Part shown: positions 1 to 9,715 of the stretch, piece by piece
Layout: each line of letters opens with the position of its first letter
Numbering within the stretch: the first letter of the stretch is position 1
Assembly: GCA_903882665.1 (NCBI GenBank)
Contig: CAIRXW010000023.1
Coordinates: 186,001-250,000 of the forward strand
Source of the DNA: an uncultured Chlorobiaceae bacterium
Lineage (GTDB): Bacteria > Bacteroidota > Chlorobiia > Chlorobiales > Chlorobiaceae
Direction of reading: 5' to 3'
Length of the DNA: 64,000 nt
Program-made: the position numbers and the translations under genes
Notes under the pieces: generated by a model
Databases searched by the model: none
Told to the model about the DNA's origin: nothing
Seen by the model: only the letters and a program-made list of their open reading frames with translations

Positions 1-856
1 GCGTTATGACTGGAGTAGTATTGATGCTACCCGAGCAGAAACGAGTGCTGGTCACTTTATTGACTTAACGAACAAGTCGGTAGATGCCATAAGTCCCCGC
101 GTTGCTCTTAACTACAAGGCAATGGACGACATGTCCTTCCGGGCTTCGTTTGGAAAAAGCTTCCGTGCTCCAACACTATCTGAACGCTTCATTCGCGATG
201 GAGGCATGTTCACAGGAATACCAAACCCTGCTCTTGACAAGGAGAGTATGACAGCTTATGAAGTAGGTATGTTCAAGCAGTTTGGCGACAAGGTCTCTTT
301 GGATATCGCAGGTTACATTAACGACTACGATAACCTCATCGAGTCGATTATTACGCCTGTTGGATCGGGTGGAACATTTATCTACCAAAATATAACCAAA
401 GCACGCATCTGGGGTATTGAGACCAGTCTCAATTACAGGCCATCCAATGACTGGCTACTGAATGCGAACTATACCTACATGAATGCCAAAAACCTTTCCT
501 ATGTTGCCGGGCAAAGTTCATTTCAGGATCTGAACCCCGACCCAACATGGTTGCCATACAGGGCTGAGCATATGGCATCAGCAGGAGCGACCTGGAAGCC
601 GACCAACAAACTAGCACTCACTCTAAATGGACGCTACGTAAGTCAGTATAAGTCAATAAGCACTTATGCCAATGCAACCAGGGCCAACTATCCAGGTGGC
701 TTTATTGTGCTCAACACCGGCCTGAAATACCAGGCAGTTGATACCGTCTCTTTGAGCCTCCTTTGCCGCAACATTGGCAATGTGCAGTACGAAGAGGCCG
801 AGTGGTTCCGTGCCCCCGGACGCAGTTATGTGTTTGGAATGGATTGCACCTTCTGA
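1..856 (+). CDS. TonB-dependent outer-membrane receptor, C-terminal part (5' end outside window)
   Basis: The reading frame is open from base 2, so the gene begins upstream of the window; 284 codons remain. The segment is the beta-barrel half of a TonB-dependent receptor. It has the barrel motif GKSFRAPTLSERF near residue 55 of the visible part, alternating aromatic and polar strands, and a C-terminal Phe preceded by YVFGMDCT, which fits the aromatic end used for outer-membrane assembly. Such receptors import siderophores, haem or cobalamin using TonB/ExbBD energy. The substrate cannot be read from this half. Its position just before bacteriochlorophyll genes, one of which (BchE) needs cobalamin, makes a corrinoid receptor a reasonable guess but no more. 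A strong hairpin terminator follows 35 bases after the stop, so it is probably not cotranscribed with the bch genes. Confidence 0.9.
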   Translation, partial: RYDWSSIDATRAETSAGHFIDLTNKSVDAISPRVALNYKAMDDMSFRASFGKSFRAPTLSERFIRDGGMFTGIPNPALDKESMTAYEVGMFKQFGDKVSLDIAGYINDYDNLIESIITPVGSGGTFIYQNITKARIWGIETSLNYRPSNDWLLNANYTYMNAKNLSYVAGQSSFQDLNPDPTWLPYRAEHMASAGATWKPTNKLALTLNGRYVSQYKSISTYANATRANYPGGFIVLNTGLKYQAVDTVSLSLLCRNIGNVQYEEAEWFRAPGRSYVFGMDCTF

Positions 857-891
857 GTGAAACCAGTTCATCAACAGAACGTTACAACAGC

Positions 892-929
892 AGCCAGCCC
901 TTCAGCAAAGAGGGGCTGGCTCTTTTTTT
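892..929 (+). terminator. Rho-independent terminator after the TonB receptor gene
   Basis: A 9-bp perfect stem (AGCCAGCCC pairing with GGGCTGGCT) is followed directly by a run of Ts. It separates the receptor gene from the bch block. Confidence 0.85.
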
Positions 930-1012
930 AATCGTTAGTTTACATCAAGGGATTTTATTACATTTTGCAATCCTGTTAAAACCACCAGAAACGCACATCT
1001 TTTTGTAATTCT

Positions 1013-4000
1013 ATGCACGATAAAATCAGAATTGCCGCTATTGTCGGGATGGAGCAATGCAACCAGCGGGTATGGCACGAAGTAACCTCCAAGATCGCCG
1101 CACACGCCGAATTGACCCAATGGACCGATCAGGATCTTGAGCACCAGAATCCTGCAGCAGCCGAAGCAATCCGCAATGCCGATTGTATTTTTACCACACT
1201 GATACAGTTCAAGATGCAGGCCGACTGGCTGCAGGAGCAGGTCGCGCAGTCGAAAGCAACAGTCGTTTTTGCCTACGAGTCGATGCCGGAGGTAATGCAA
1301 CTGACGAAAATTGGAACCTATGTGGTTTCGGGAGATGGCAGCGGCATGCCCGATATCGTCAAGAAAGTTGCAAAAATGCTGGTGAAGGGACGCGACGAGG
1401 ATGCGCTCTACGGCTACATGAAGCTGCTGAAAATCATGCGCACCATGCTGCCGCTGATCCCCAAAAAAGCAAAGGATTTCAAGAACTGGATGCAGGTCTA
1501 CACCTACTGGATGAATCCGACCACGGAGAACCTTGCATCGATGTTCAACTATATCATTGCTGAATACTTCGAAGTTGAAGTCAAGGTTGAGAAGGTGCAA
1601 GAGGTGCCGACCATGGGCTTCTACCATCCTGATGCACCGGAATACCAGAAAGATCTGCACCATTACGAAAAATGGCTGCACAAACGCAATAAAAACTCGG
1701 CAAAACAGCGCAACATCGGCATGTTGTTTTTCCGCAAGCACCTGCTTCAGGAAAAGGAGTATATCGACAATGCCATCCGTGCCATCGAAGCCAAGGGGCT
1801 CAATCCCCTGCCGGTTTTTGTGATGGGTGTTGAAGGACACGTTGCCGCAAGAGAGTGGTTTACGCACAACAACATCGACATGCTCATCAACATGATGGGC
1901 TTCGGCTTTGTGGGCGGCCCCGCAGGCGCAACCACACCGGGTGCATCATCGGCCGCACGCGACGAGATTCTCGGCAAAATCAACGCCCCCTACGTCGTCT
2001 CCCAGCCGCTCTTTATACAGGATTTTGCCTCATGGAAGTCGCAGGGAGTTATACCGCTCCAGTCAGCCATGACCTATTCGCTGCCAGAGATGGATGGCGC
2101 TGTCTGCCCGGTTGTGCTCGGAGCCATCAAGGATGGACGCCTGCAAACCGTTCCTGATCGCCTTGAAAGACTTGCCGGTTTTGCCAAAAAGTTTTCTGAC
2201 CTTCGCCAGCTTCCGAACCGCGACAAAAAGGTTGCACTCGTTGTCTACGACTATCCACCGGGCATGGGCAAAAAGGCAAGTGCCGCCCTGCTCGATGTGC
2301 CGAAAAGTCTCTACAACATCCTCAAGTCGCTTCGAACTGAAGGATACAACGTCGGTGAGCTGCCCGAGTCACCCGAAGAGTTGCTTGCCATGCTCGATCG
2401 TGCGACCGATTACGAAATCCAGGCACATGAGCAGGGGTGCTTCTCCATCGACCGCGAAACCTACAACACACTCACCAGTTCGAGAGAGCGCGAACGCATT
2501 GAAGGGCGCTGGAGCGGTTTCCCCGGAGAGATTGCTCCCATCAAGCCTGACAGGCTCTTTATCGGCGGCATCACCCTCGGCAACATCTTTATCGGCGTTC
2601 AGCCGCGCCTTGGCATACAGGGTGACCCCATGCGCCTGCTCTTCGACAAGGAGAACACACCGCACCATCAATATATTGCCTTCTACCGCTGGATCAGCCG
2701 CACCTTCGGGGCAAACGCCCTGGTACACGTCGGCATGCACGGTACGGCGGAGTGGATGCCCGGCCTGCAGCTTGGTGTCACCGGCGACTGCTGGTCGGAC
2801 GCACTGCTTGGCGAAGTGCCCCATTTCTATATCTACCCGATCAACAACCCGAGCGAGGCCAATATTGCCAAGCGTCGCGGCCACGCCACCATGATTTCGC
2901 ACAACATCCCGCCGCTCGCACGGGCCGGCCTCTACAAGGAACTTCCAGCCTTCAAGGAGATGCTGAACGACTATCGTGAGCGCGGACTGGAAAAGATGGT
3001 CGATGTTGAGACCGAAGAGGTCATCATCACCAAAGCGCAGCAGCTCAACCTGACCGATGACTGCCCCCGCGTTGAAGGAGAGAGCTTCCCTGACTATATC
3101 AGCCGCCTCTACACCTACATGATGGAGCTTGAAGGGCGCCTGATTTCAAACTCACTGCATGTCTTCGGTGAAACACCAAGGCTCGACAGCCAGGTCACCA
3201 CCATTACCGAGTACCTCAAGGTTCGCGGCAACGAAAAATCGCTGCCATCACTTATCATGCAGGCAATCGGCGAAGATAAAAGCTTTGGTGATTATGCCAC
3301 CCTGGCCACCCGCGCCCGCAAGGGAGAGCCGCTGGCACTCAAAGCTCGTGAAACCGTTGACGGGCATACAAGAGAATTTATTGAAAAGAGCATTTTCGGC
3401 CAGACCAATCCGACGACCGTCTTCAGCACCATGACCGGTGGCGGAAAGGCAACCAGAGAGATGGCCGAAGCCATCACGGCCGCACTGCAGGATGGCGTAG
3501 CCCTCAAACGCGCACTCGAAGACAACCGCAACGAGATGAAGGGCTTCCTTCGTGCCCTTTGCGGCGAGTACATTCCTTCAGGCTCCGGCGGCGATCTGGT
3601 GCGTGACGGTGCAGGCATTTTGCCGACCGGACGCAACATCCACGCCATTGACCCGTGGCGCATTCCTTCGGAACTGGCCTTCAAGCGCGGCAAGCAGATT
3701 GCCGACAGCATCCTGGCCCGTCACACCGAAGAGAATGAGGGCCAGTACCCCGAAACCATTGCGCAGGTACTCTGGGGGCTCGACACCATCAAAAGCAAGG
3801 GCGAAGCGGTGGCCGTCATCATTCACCTCATGGGTGCCGAACCGGCCTACGACGCACAGGGCAAAATCAGCCACTACCGCCTCGTGCCGCTCGAAAAGCT
3901 TGGCCGACCAAGAATCGACGTTTTGATCCAGATCAGCTCCATCTTCCGCGACACCTTTGGCGTGCTTGTCGATCACCTCGACAAACTGGTCAAGGATGCC

Positions 4001-4816
4001 GCTCGGGCCATTGAGCCGCACGAGATGAACCATATCAAAAAGCATGTGGACGCCGCGCTCAAAGAGGGCAAGGATTTTGAGAGCGCCACCTCGCGCCTCT
4101 TTACCCAGGCCCCCGGAGCCTACGGCTCGCAGGTCGAAGAGCTGGTTGAAGATTCAGCATGGGAGTCGGAAGATGATCTCGACAACATGTTCATCAAGCG
4201 TACCGGTTTTGCCTACGGCGGAAACCGCTACGGCGACCAGCAGAGCGATATACTCAAAGGACTCCTCAGCACCGTTGACCGCGTGGTACAGCAGGTTGAC
4301 TCGGCTGAATTCGGCATTACCGATATCGACCGTTACTTCTCCTCATCGGGAGCGCTGCAACTCTCGGCCCGCCGCCGCAACCCCAAGGGCGACAAGGTCA
4401 AACTGAACTACGTCGAAACCTTTACCGCCGACGTCAAAATCGACGATGCCGACAAAGCGCTGAAAGTTGAGTTCCGCAGCAAACTGCTCAACCCGAAATG
4501 GTTTGAAACCATGCTCGACCAGGGGCACAGCGGTGCAGCCGAAATCAGCAACCGTTTTACCTACATGCTTGGCTGGGATGCCGTCACCAAAGGCGTTGAC
4601 GACTGGGTCTACAAGGAGGCTGCGGAAACCTACGCCATGGATCCCAAGATGCGCGAAAGGCTCATGAAGGTAAACCCGAAAGCGTTCAAAAACATTGTCG
4701 GACGCATGCTCGAAGCCAGTGGACGCGGCATGTGGAGCGCCGACCCCGACATGATCGAAAAACTTCAGGAGATCTACAGCGATCTTGAAGACCGCCTTGA
4801 AGGAATCGAAGTGTAA
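1013..4816 (+). CDS. bchS: BchH-family magnesium chelatase large subunit, divergent paralogue (BchS/BchT type)
   Basis: A 1267-residue protein of the BchH/CobN family. In magnesium chelatase this subunit binds protoporphyrin IX and receives Mg2+ while BchI/BchD hydrolyse ATP, in the cytoplasm or at the membrane. The full family length is present. The conserved core near residue 570 reads HVGMHGTAEWMPG, followed by INNPSEANIAKRR. These differ from the canonical form seen in the next gene ([13 protein letters not shown]), so this is one of the extra paralogues typical of green sulfur bacteria rather than BchH itself. I prefer bchS because it sits beside bchH; bchT cannot be excluded from sequence alone. 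No clear Shine-Dalgarno precedes the ATG, but similarity begins right after it. The gene is followed by a strong hairpin, so readthrough into bchH may be partial. Paralogues have been proposed to tune flux between chlorophyll types; that role is not shown by this sequence. Confidence 0.9.
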   Translation: MHDKIRIAAIVGMEQCNQRVWHEVTSKIAAHAELTQWTDQDLEHQNPAAAEAIRNADCIFTTLIQFKMQADWLQEQVAQSKATVVFAYESMPEVMQLTKIGTYVVSGDGSGMPDIVKKVAKMLVKGRDEDALYGYMKLLKIMRTMLPLIPKKAKDFKNWMQVYTYWMNPTTENLASMFNYIIAEYFEVEVKVEKVQEVPTMGFYHPDAPEYQKDLHHYEKWLHKRNKNSAKQRNIGMLFFRKHLLQEKEYIDNAIRAIEAKGLNPLPVFVMGVEGHVAAREWFTHNNIDMLINMMGFGFVGGPAGATTPGASSAARDEILGKINAPYVVSQPLFIQDFASWKSQGVIPLQSAMTYSLPEMDGAVCPVVLGAIKDGRLQTVPDRLERLAGFAKKFSDLRQLPNRDKKVALVVYDYPPGMGKKASAALLDVPKSLYNILKSLRTEGYNVGELPESPEELLAMLDRATDYEIQAHEQGCFSIDRETYNTLTSSRERERIEGRWSGFPGEIAPIKPDRLFIGGITLGNIFIGVQPRLGIQGDPMRLLFDKENTPHHQYIAFYRWISRTFGANALVHVGMHGTAEWMPGLQLGVTGDCWSDALLGEVPHFYIYPINNPSEANIAKRRGHATMISHNIPPLARAGLYKELPAFKEMLNDYRERGLEKMVDVETEEVIITKAQQLNLTDDCPRVEGESFPDYISRLYTYMMELEGRLISNSLHVFGETPRLDSQVTTITEYLKVRGNEKSLPSLIMQAIGEDKSFGDYATLATRARKGEPLALKARETVDGHTREFIEKSIFGQTNPTTVFSTMTGGGKATREMAEAITAALQDGVALKRALEDNRNEMKGFLRALCGEYIPSGSGGDLVRDGAGILPTGRNIHAIDPWRIPSELAFKRGKQIADSILARHTEENEGQYPETIAQVLWGLDTIKSKGEAVAVIIHLMGAEPAYDAQGKISHYRLVPLEKLGRPRIDVLIQISSIFRDTFGVLVDHLDKLVKDAARAIEPHEMNHIKKHVDAALKEGKDFESATSRLFTQAPGAYGSQVEELVEDSAWESEDDLDNMFIKRTGFAYGGNRYGDQQSDILKGLLSTVDRVVQQVDSAEFGITDIDRYFSSSGALQLSARRRNPKGDKVKLNYVETFTADVKIDDADKALKVEFRSKLLNPKWFETMLDQGHSGAAEISNRFTYMLGWDAVTKGVDDWVYKEAAETYAMDPKMRERLMKVNPKAFKNIVGRMLEASGRGMWSADPDMIEKLQEIYSDLEDRLEGIEV

Positions 4817-4841
4817 GAGGTTTTTTACGAATAGTTCCAAG

Positions 4842-4879
4842 GCAGAAAAGCACGGCTCACCCCCGTGCTTTTCTGCTTT
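4842..4879 (+). terminator. Strong hairpin between the two chelatase genes
   Basis: A 14-bp perfect stem (GCAGAAAAGCACGG with its complement, 7-base loop) starts 25 bases after the stop of the upstream gene. Only TTT follows, so it may terminate weakly or act as an mRNA 3'-end stabiliser that lets part of transcription continue into bchH. Confidence 0.7.
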
Positions 4880-4983
4880 GCAGCCCCTTGAGAAACGCCC
4901 GGTTTCATTATTGCTGATCGGTTTGGTATATTCCCGGCTGCCTGATCCTTTGGTTATCACCTGTTTATTGAGGGTTACAACCT

Positions 4984-7900
4984 ATGCATTTTGTTTTCCT
5001 TACCATGGAGGCCACCAACAACAGCACTCTCAGGGCTGCTGCCGGTGAGCTGAACAAAAAATTCCAGGTCGGTCTGGAGGTTTCTGTATTCAGTCTTGGC
5101 CTTCATAACAGCAAAAAACTCTGGGAAACGCTTGAAAAGACTCTTCCCAAAGCGGATTTTGTTTTCGGCTCCATGCTTTTCAGCGAAGAGATTGTAAGGC
5201 CACTCGAAAAACTGCTCGATACGCTGAGCTGCCCGGTCTGCATCATTACCAGCAACCCCGTACTCGTCACCCAGACACGAGTAGGAAAGTTTTCGCTGCG
5301 CAAGCCACAAAAAGAGGAGCTGAAAGAGAAAAGCATCTTCAAGCAATGGGCATCCCGGCTGATGCCAAAACAGAGCCACGGTGAGAGCCAGCGGCAACTT
5401 GCGCTGGTGCGCAGTGTCAGCAAGCTGATGAAACATCTCCCCGGAAAGGCCCGCGATATCCACACCTTTGTTGCCGCCCACCAGTTCTGGCTGAATGGTT
5501 CACAGGAAAACATCGAGCGCTTCCTCTCCCTTTTGATCGAGCGCTACTCTCCGGGCTGGAAAGGCAAACTCCCCCAGGATGACCCGCTCTTTTATCCCGA
5601 TGCCGCTCTTTGCCATCCGGATGCACCCGAACCATTTTTTTCTGCACAACAGTTTCTTCAGTGGCAGAAAAAAAACAAGCCGAAGCTCAACCAGGGGCCC
5701 GTCATCATTCTTGCCATGCGCTCGACCGTACTGAGCAAAAACATGGAGCACCTCAACGCCCTGGTGCGCTCACTGGAATCAAACGGAATCAAAAGCGCTC
5801 TTGCCTACAGCGGCGGCCTCGATTTCCGCCCTGCCCTTGAGCAATTTTTCAACCCCGAAACACCCGGCTCACTCAAGCCTTCGCTGCTCATCAATGCCAC
5901 CGGCTTTTCACTCGTTGGCGGACCGGCAGAAAACAGGGCGCCCGAAGCGGTCGAAGTGCTGAAAAAGCTTGATCTTCCCTGTCTCAACCTTATCCCCCTC
6001 TCCTTTCAGCCAATTGAACAATGGCGTGAAAGCAACCTCGGCCTGACACCGCTGCAAACCGCTTTGAGTGTAGCGGTGACAGAACTGGACGGCTCCATAG
6101 AACCACATGTCTATGCCGGCACGGAGAGCGGAAGCGAAAGGACGATGGCGCTTGAAGAGGAGCTTCGCACCATTACCGGACGGGTGCAACGACTCCTCCG
6201 TCTGCAAGAGAGGCCTCCGGCCGAAAAGAAAATTGCCATTGTCCTCTTCAATTTTCCGCCCAACCTCGGCAATGCCGGGACCGCAGCCTACCTCAATGTT
6301 TTCGAAAGCCTTCACCGGCTGCTGCTGGAGATGAAAGCAGCGGGGTACCGGGTTGATGTACCCGAGACCAATGAGGCACTGAAGGAGAAGCTGCTTGAAG
6401 GGAACCGGCTGGTTTACGGCACCGACGGCAATGTAGAAGCACACCTGCCGGTCGAGGAATATCGCAACCTCTTCCCTGCCTTTGAGGCCATTGAGCCTTT
6501 CTGGGGTGACGCTCCGGGCGAAATCCTCAATGACCGTACCCGCTTTCACATTCTCGGCTGTTCACTTGGCAATGTATTTATCGGCCAGCAGCCCTCTTTT
6601 GGCTACGAGCGCGATCCGATGCGCCTGCTCATGGCCAAAGATGCTGCACCAAACCACGCCTTTGCGGCCTTCTACACCTGGATTGAACAATGCTTTGATG
6701 CCGATGCCGTCGTGCACTTCGGCACACACGGTGCTCTCGAATTCATGCCCGGCAAACAGGCCGGGCTCTCAAGCTCGTGCTGGCCAACACGACTGATTGG
6801 CAAGCTGCCGAACTTTTACTGCTACTGTGTCAATAACCCGAGTGAGGGAGCCATTGCCAAACGCCGCAGCTTCGCCACCCTCGTCAGCTACCTCTCACCT
6901 CCGCTTGAACATGCCGGGCTCTACAAAAACCTGCGGAAACTCAAAGAGCTGATTGCCGGATTCAGGAGCCTTGCTTCGGACGAGCTGCTTGAGGAGATCA
7001 GGGAGGTCGCTGCCACCCTTGAAATTGATGGCAGCCTCGATGAGAGCGGGGCGGAGGAGTATATCACGAGGCTGCACAGCGAGCTCTACCTGATTGAAGA
7101 GCGCATGATTCCGCTCGGACTGCACATCATGGGCAAGGCACCAACGCCTGAAAGCGTCAGCGACCATCTGGCCCTGCTTGCAGCAAACAGCCGCCCTGAG
7201 CTTGATGGTAAATCCCTGCCCGAGCTGATCTGCCAGCACCTCGACTACAACTACAATGAACTGCTCGATCACCTCGGAAATGAACGGAAAGCACAAGAGA
7301 GATGGCAACAGGTATCGGCGATAAACCGTGAAGCCGTCAAACGCTTTACCGGAGAGTTCGACCCGGCAAAGGTCGGCAACCTGCCGATCTCAAGAGTACT
7401 TGAAGGGAGCCTCGCCGTCAGGATAGCAGAAGCCAACGACTATCTGCATCGCCAGGCGGGAACCAGGCCGGCAGAACTCCATCGCCTCTGGCATTTCCTG
7501 AACACCGTCCTTCGGAATCTGGCGGAAAATCATGAACTCAAAGCGCTGCTGCACGCCCTTGAAGGAAAATATACCCCTCCATCACCAGGCAACGATCTGG
7601 TCAGAAATCCCGACATTGTTCCGACAGGCAGAAACATGCACAGCCTCGATCCCTATACGATTCCCTCACCCATTGCCCGGCAAAGCGGAAAGCTTTCGGC
7701 TGAAGAGCTGCTGCTGCAGTACCGCAAAGAGAGCGGTGAAAACCCGCACTCCATCGCCCTGATCCTCTGGGGAACGGATAACCTGAAAAGCGATGGTGAA
7801 GGAATTGCACAGGCACTGGCGCTTATGGGAGCAAGGGTTACAAGCGATGAAATGGGCAAGGTCGCCGATGTTGAGCTGGTACCGCTTGCCGAGCTTGGCC

Positions 7901-8814
7901 GTCCCCGCATTGACGTTGTCATGACCATCAGCGGTATTTTCCGCGATCTGCTCTCTTTGCAGGTCAAGCTGCTCGACCGGGCCGCCCGTATGGCAGCGGC
8001 TGCCGATGAACCCGACGACATGAACTTTCTTCGAAAACATGTCCGGCAGGAGATGGCAGAAACAGGGTGCACCTTCGATGAGGCATCAAACCGGGTCTTT
8101 TCAAACGCACCCGGAAGTTACGGAGCCAATGTGAACCATCTGATCGAAAGCAGCACATGGGAAGAGGAGAGCCAGCTCGCCGAAGCCTTTGTAAGCCGCA
8201 AAAGCTTTGCCGTAACCCCCACCGGCCAGTGGGAAGAGTGCCCCCGGGCACTTCGCTCCGCCCTGAAGCATGTAACGCTCACCTTCCAGAATATCGACAG
8301 TTGCGAAATCGGCATTTCTGATATTGATCATTATTATGAGTATCTTGGGGGAGTTTCAAAAACCGTCGAACAGCTCAGCAAGGCAAAACCAAAGGTGATG
8401 GTTGGCGATATTGACGGCACAGCAAAAAAGCAGCGGATCTGCTCACTCGAAAAAATGGTCTCACTGGAAGCTCGCACCAAACTGCTCAACCCGAAATGGT
8501 ATGAAGCGATGCTGGAGCATGGCTATGAGGGAGTCAGAGAGATTGAGTCGCATCTCAGCAACACCTACGGATGGAGCGCAACGGCTTCAGCCGTAAAAAA
8601 ATGGACCTATGACCAGTTCAACGAAACCTTTCTGCAAGACAAAGCCATGCTTGAACGGCTGGCAAACCTCAATGCACACGCCACCATATCGATGACGAGA
8701 AGACTGCTCGAAGCTCATTCGCGCGGATTCTGGGAAACCGATGACGGCACCATTGAAGAGCTGCAGGAACTCTATGCTGATCTTGAAACACGAATAGAAG
8801 GGGTGGCCGAGTGA
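4984..8814 (+). CDS. bchH: Magnesium chelatase subunit H
   Basis: A 1276-residue BchH: the porphyrin-binding subunit that inserts Mg2+ into protoporphyrin IX, the first committed step of bacteriochlorophyll synthesis. Motifs match what I recall of purple-bacterial BchH closely: [10 protein letters not shown] near residue 305, [19 protein letters not shown] near 420, [14 protein letters not shown] near 577 and [12 protein letters not shown] near 620. This closer match is why I assign it as BchH and the upstream gene as the paralogue. A GAGGG sequence lies about 8 bases before the ATG. bchM follows after 57 bases with no terminator, so H, M and probably E form a transcription unit. The partner subunits BchI and BchD are not in the window. 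Confidence 0.93.
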   Translation: MHFVFLTMEATNNSTLRAAAGELNKKFQVGLEVSVFSLGLHNSKKLWETLEKTLPKADFVFGSMLFSEEIVRPLEKLLDTLSCPVCIITSNPVLVTQTRVGKFSLRKPQKEELKEKSIFKQWASRLMPKQSHGESQRQLALVRSVSKLMKHLPGKARDIHTFVAAHQFWLNGSQENIERFLSLLIERYSPGWKGKLPQDDPLFYPDAALCHPDAPEPFFSAQQFLQWQKKNKPKLNQGPVIILAMRSTVLSKNMEHLNALVRSLESNGIKSALAYSGGLDFRPALEQFFNPETPGSLKPSLLINATGFSLVGGPAENRAPEAVEVLKKLDLPCLNLIPLSFQPIEQWRESNLGLTPLQTALSVAVTELDGSIEPHVYAGTESGSERTMALEEELRTITGRVQRLLRLQERPPAEKKIAIVLFNFPPNLGNAGTAAYLNVFESLHRLLLEMKAAGYRVDVPETNEALKEKLLEGNRLVYGTDGNVEAHLPVEEYRNLFPAFEAIEPFWGDAPGEILNDRTRFHILGCSLGNVFIGQQPSFGYERDPMRLLMAKDAAPNHAFAAFYTWIEQCFDADAVVHFGTHGALEFMPGKQAGLSSSCWPTRLIGKLPNFYCYCVNNPSEGAIAKRRSFATLVSYLSPPLEHAGLYKNLRKLKELIAGFRSLASDELLEEIREVAATLEIDGSLDESGAEEYITRLHSELYLIEERMIPLGLHIMGKAPTPESVSDHLALLAANSRPELDGKSLPELICQHLDYNYNELLDHLGNERKAQERWQQVSAINREAVKRFTGEFDPAKVGNLPISRVLEGSLAVRIAEANDYLHRQAGTRPAELHRLWHFLNTVLRNLAENHELKALLHALEGKYTPPSPGNDLVRNPDIVPTGRNMHSLDPYTIPSPIARQSGKLSAEELLLQYRKESGENPHSIALILWGTDNLKSDGEGIAQALALMGARVTSDEMGKVADVELVPLAELGRPRIDVVMTISGIFRDLLSLQVKLLDRAARMAAAADEPDDMNFLRKHVRQEMAETGCTFDEASNRVFSNAPGSYGANVNHLIESSTWEEESQLAEAFVSRKSFAVTPTGQWEECPRALRSALKHVTLTFQNIDSCEIGISDIDHYYEYLGGVSKTVEQLSKAKPKVMVGDIDGTAKKQRICSLEKMVSLEARTKLLNPKWYEAMLEHGYEGVREIESHLSNTYGWSATASAVKKWTYDQFNETFLQDKAMLERLANLNAHATISMTRRLLEAHSRGFWETDDGTIEELQELYADLETRIEGVAE

Positions 8815-8871
8815 GCACCGCAAACACCATATTGTAACAAAATAAAACAGGTAACCGTTAAACCATACACC

Positions 8872-9570
8872 ATGAGCAGCTCCCCTTTCAATGCTGAAGA
8901 ACACAAAAAAATGCTCCGTTCCTATTTCAATGGCCAGGGCTTTCAGCGATGGGCATCGATATACGGCGACGACAAACTCTCTTCCGTGCGCAATACGGTA
9001 CGTCAGGGCCATGCCGTCATGATGGACAAAGCCTTCGACTGGCTGCAGCAGCTCCAGTTGCCAAAAGGGGCAACCATACTTGATGCCGGCTGTGGCACAG
9101 GGCTCTTCAGCATCCGGCTGGCCAAGGCAGGGTACAAGGTCACGGCAGTTGATATCGCTTCGCAGATGGTCGACAAGACAAAAGCTGAAGCCACAAAACA
9201 GGGTGTGCAGAACAACATCACCTTCGAGGTCAACACGCTCGAATCAGTAAGCGGCAGCTACGACGCGGTGGTCTGCTTTGACGTCCTGATCCACTACCCG
9301 GCAGAAGGATTTGCCCAGGCGTTCAGCAACCTCGCAAGCCTGACAAAAGGCTCCATTATTTTCACTTACGCCCCCTACAACAAGATTCTTGCGCTCATGC
9401 ACTGGCTTGGAGGCTATTTCCCGAAAAAAGAACGCCGTACAACCATCCAGATGATCCGCGACGAAGAGATGCAGAAAGCAATGCAGAAAAACGGCATGAC
9501 GGTAAAAAGCCGCGAAAAGATCAGTTTCGGCTTTTATCATACCATGCTGATGAATGCATCACACAAATAA
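8872..9570 (+). CDS. bchM: Magnesium-protoporphyrin IX methyltransferase
   Basis: A 232-residue class I SAM-dependent methyltransferase. The SAM-binding glycine motif [15 protein letters not shown] lies around residues 68-82, with an acidic strand end (VTAVDIA) after it. BchM methylates the ring-C propionate of Mg-protoporphyrin IX, the product of the chelatase encoded just upstream, giving the monomethyl ester that BchE cyclises. The length is normal for the family (about 225-235). Its place between bchH and bchE makes the assignment firm. Confidence 0.93.
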   Translation: MSSSPFNAEEHKKMLRSYFNGQGFQRWASIYGDDKLSSVRNTVRQGHAVMMDKAFDWLQQLQLPKGATILDAGCGTGLFSIRLAKAGYKVTAVDIASQMVDKTKAEATKQGVQNNITFEVNTLESVSGSYDAVVCFDVLIHYPAEGFAQAFSNLASLTKGSIIFTYAPYNKILALMHWLGGYFPKKERRTTIQMIRDEEMQKAMQKNGMTVKSREKISFGFYHTMLMNASHK

Positions 9571-9715
9571 GAATGGTAAACTAAAACCCTATGAAAATTA
9601 TACAAAATAATTGTAAATTAAAGATCAAGGGCTTTTAAAGAGCCAGGAACAGGCTCCTGGTGGTTCATGCTGCAATCCCTATTTTGAAAAAAACATATCT
9701 GGAGGATGGAGACCG
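9571..9715 (+). promoter_or_regulatory. bchE leader with small hairpin
   Basis: A 145-base AT-rich leader separates bchM from bchE. It holds a 6-bp hairpin (CCAGGA pairing with TCCTGG at 9643-9660) and a good ribosome-binding site (GGAGG) just before bchE. I do not see the conserved boxes of a cobalamin riboswitch. It may carry a separate bchE promoter or mRNA processing site; the function is unknown. Confidence 0.35.

Noticed and set aside
935..1867. 310-codon minus-strand frame opposite the bchS-like gene
   Set aside because: His/Phe/Leu-rich antisense frame with no family features; the opposite strand is a conserved chelatase.
9571..9715. Cobalamin riboswitch in front of bchE
   Set aside because: No recognisable B12-box or the expected multi-stem layout in only 145 bases.
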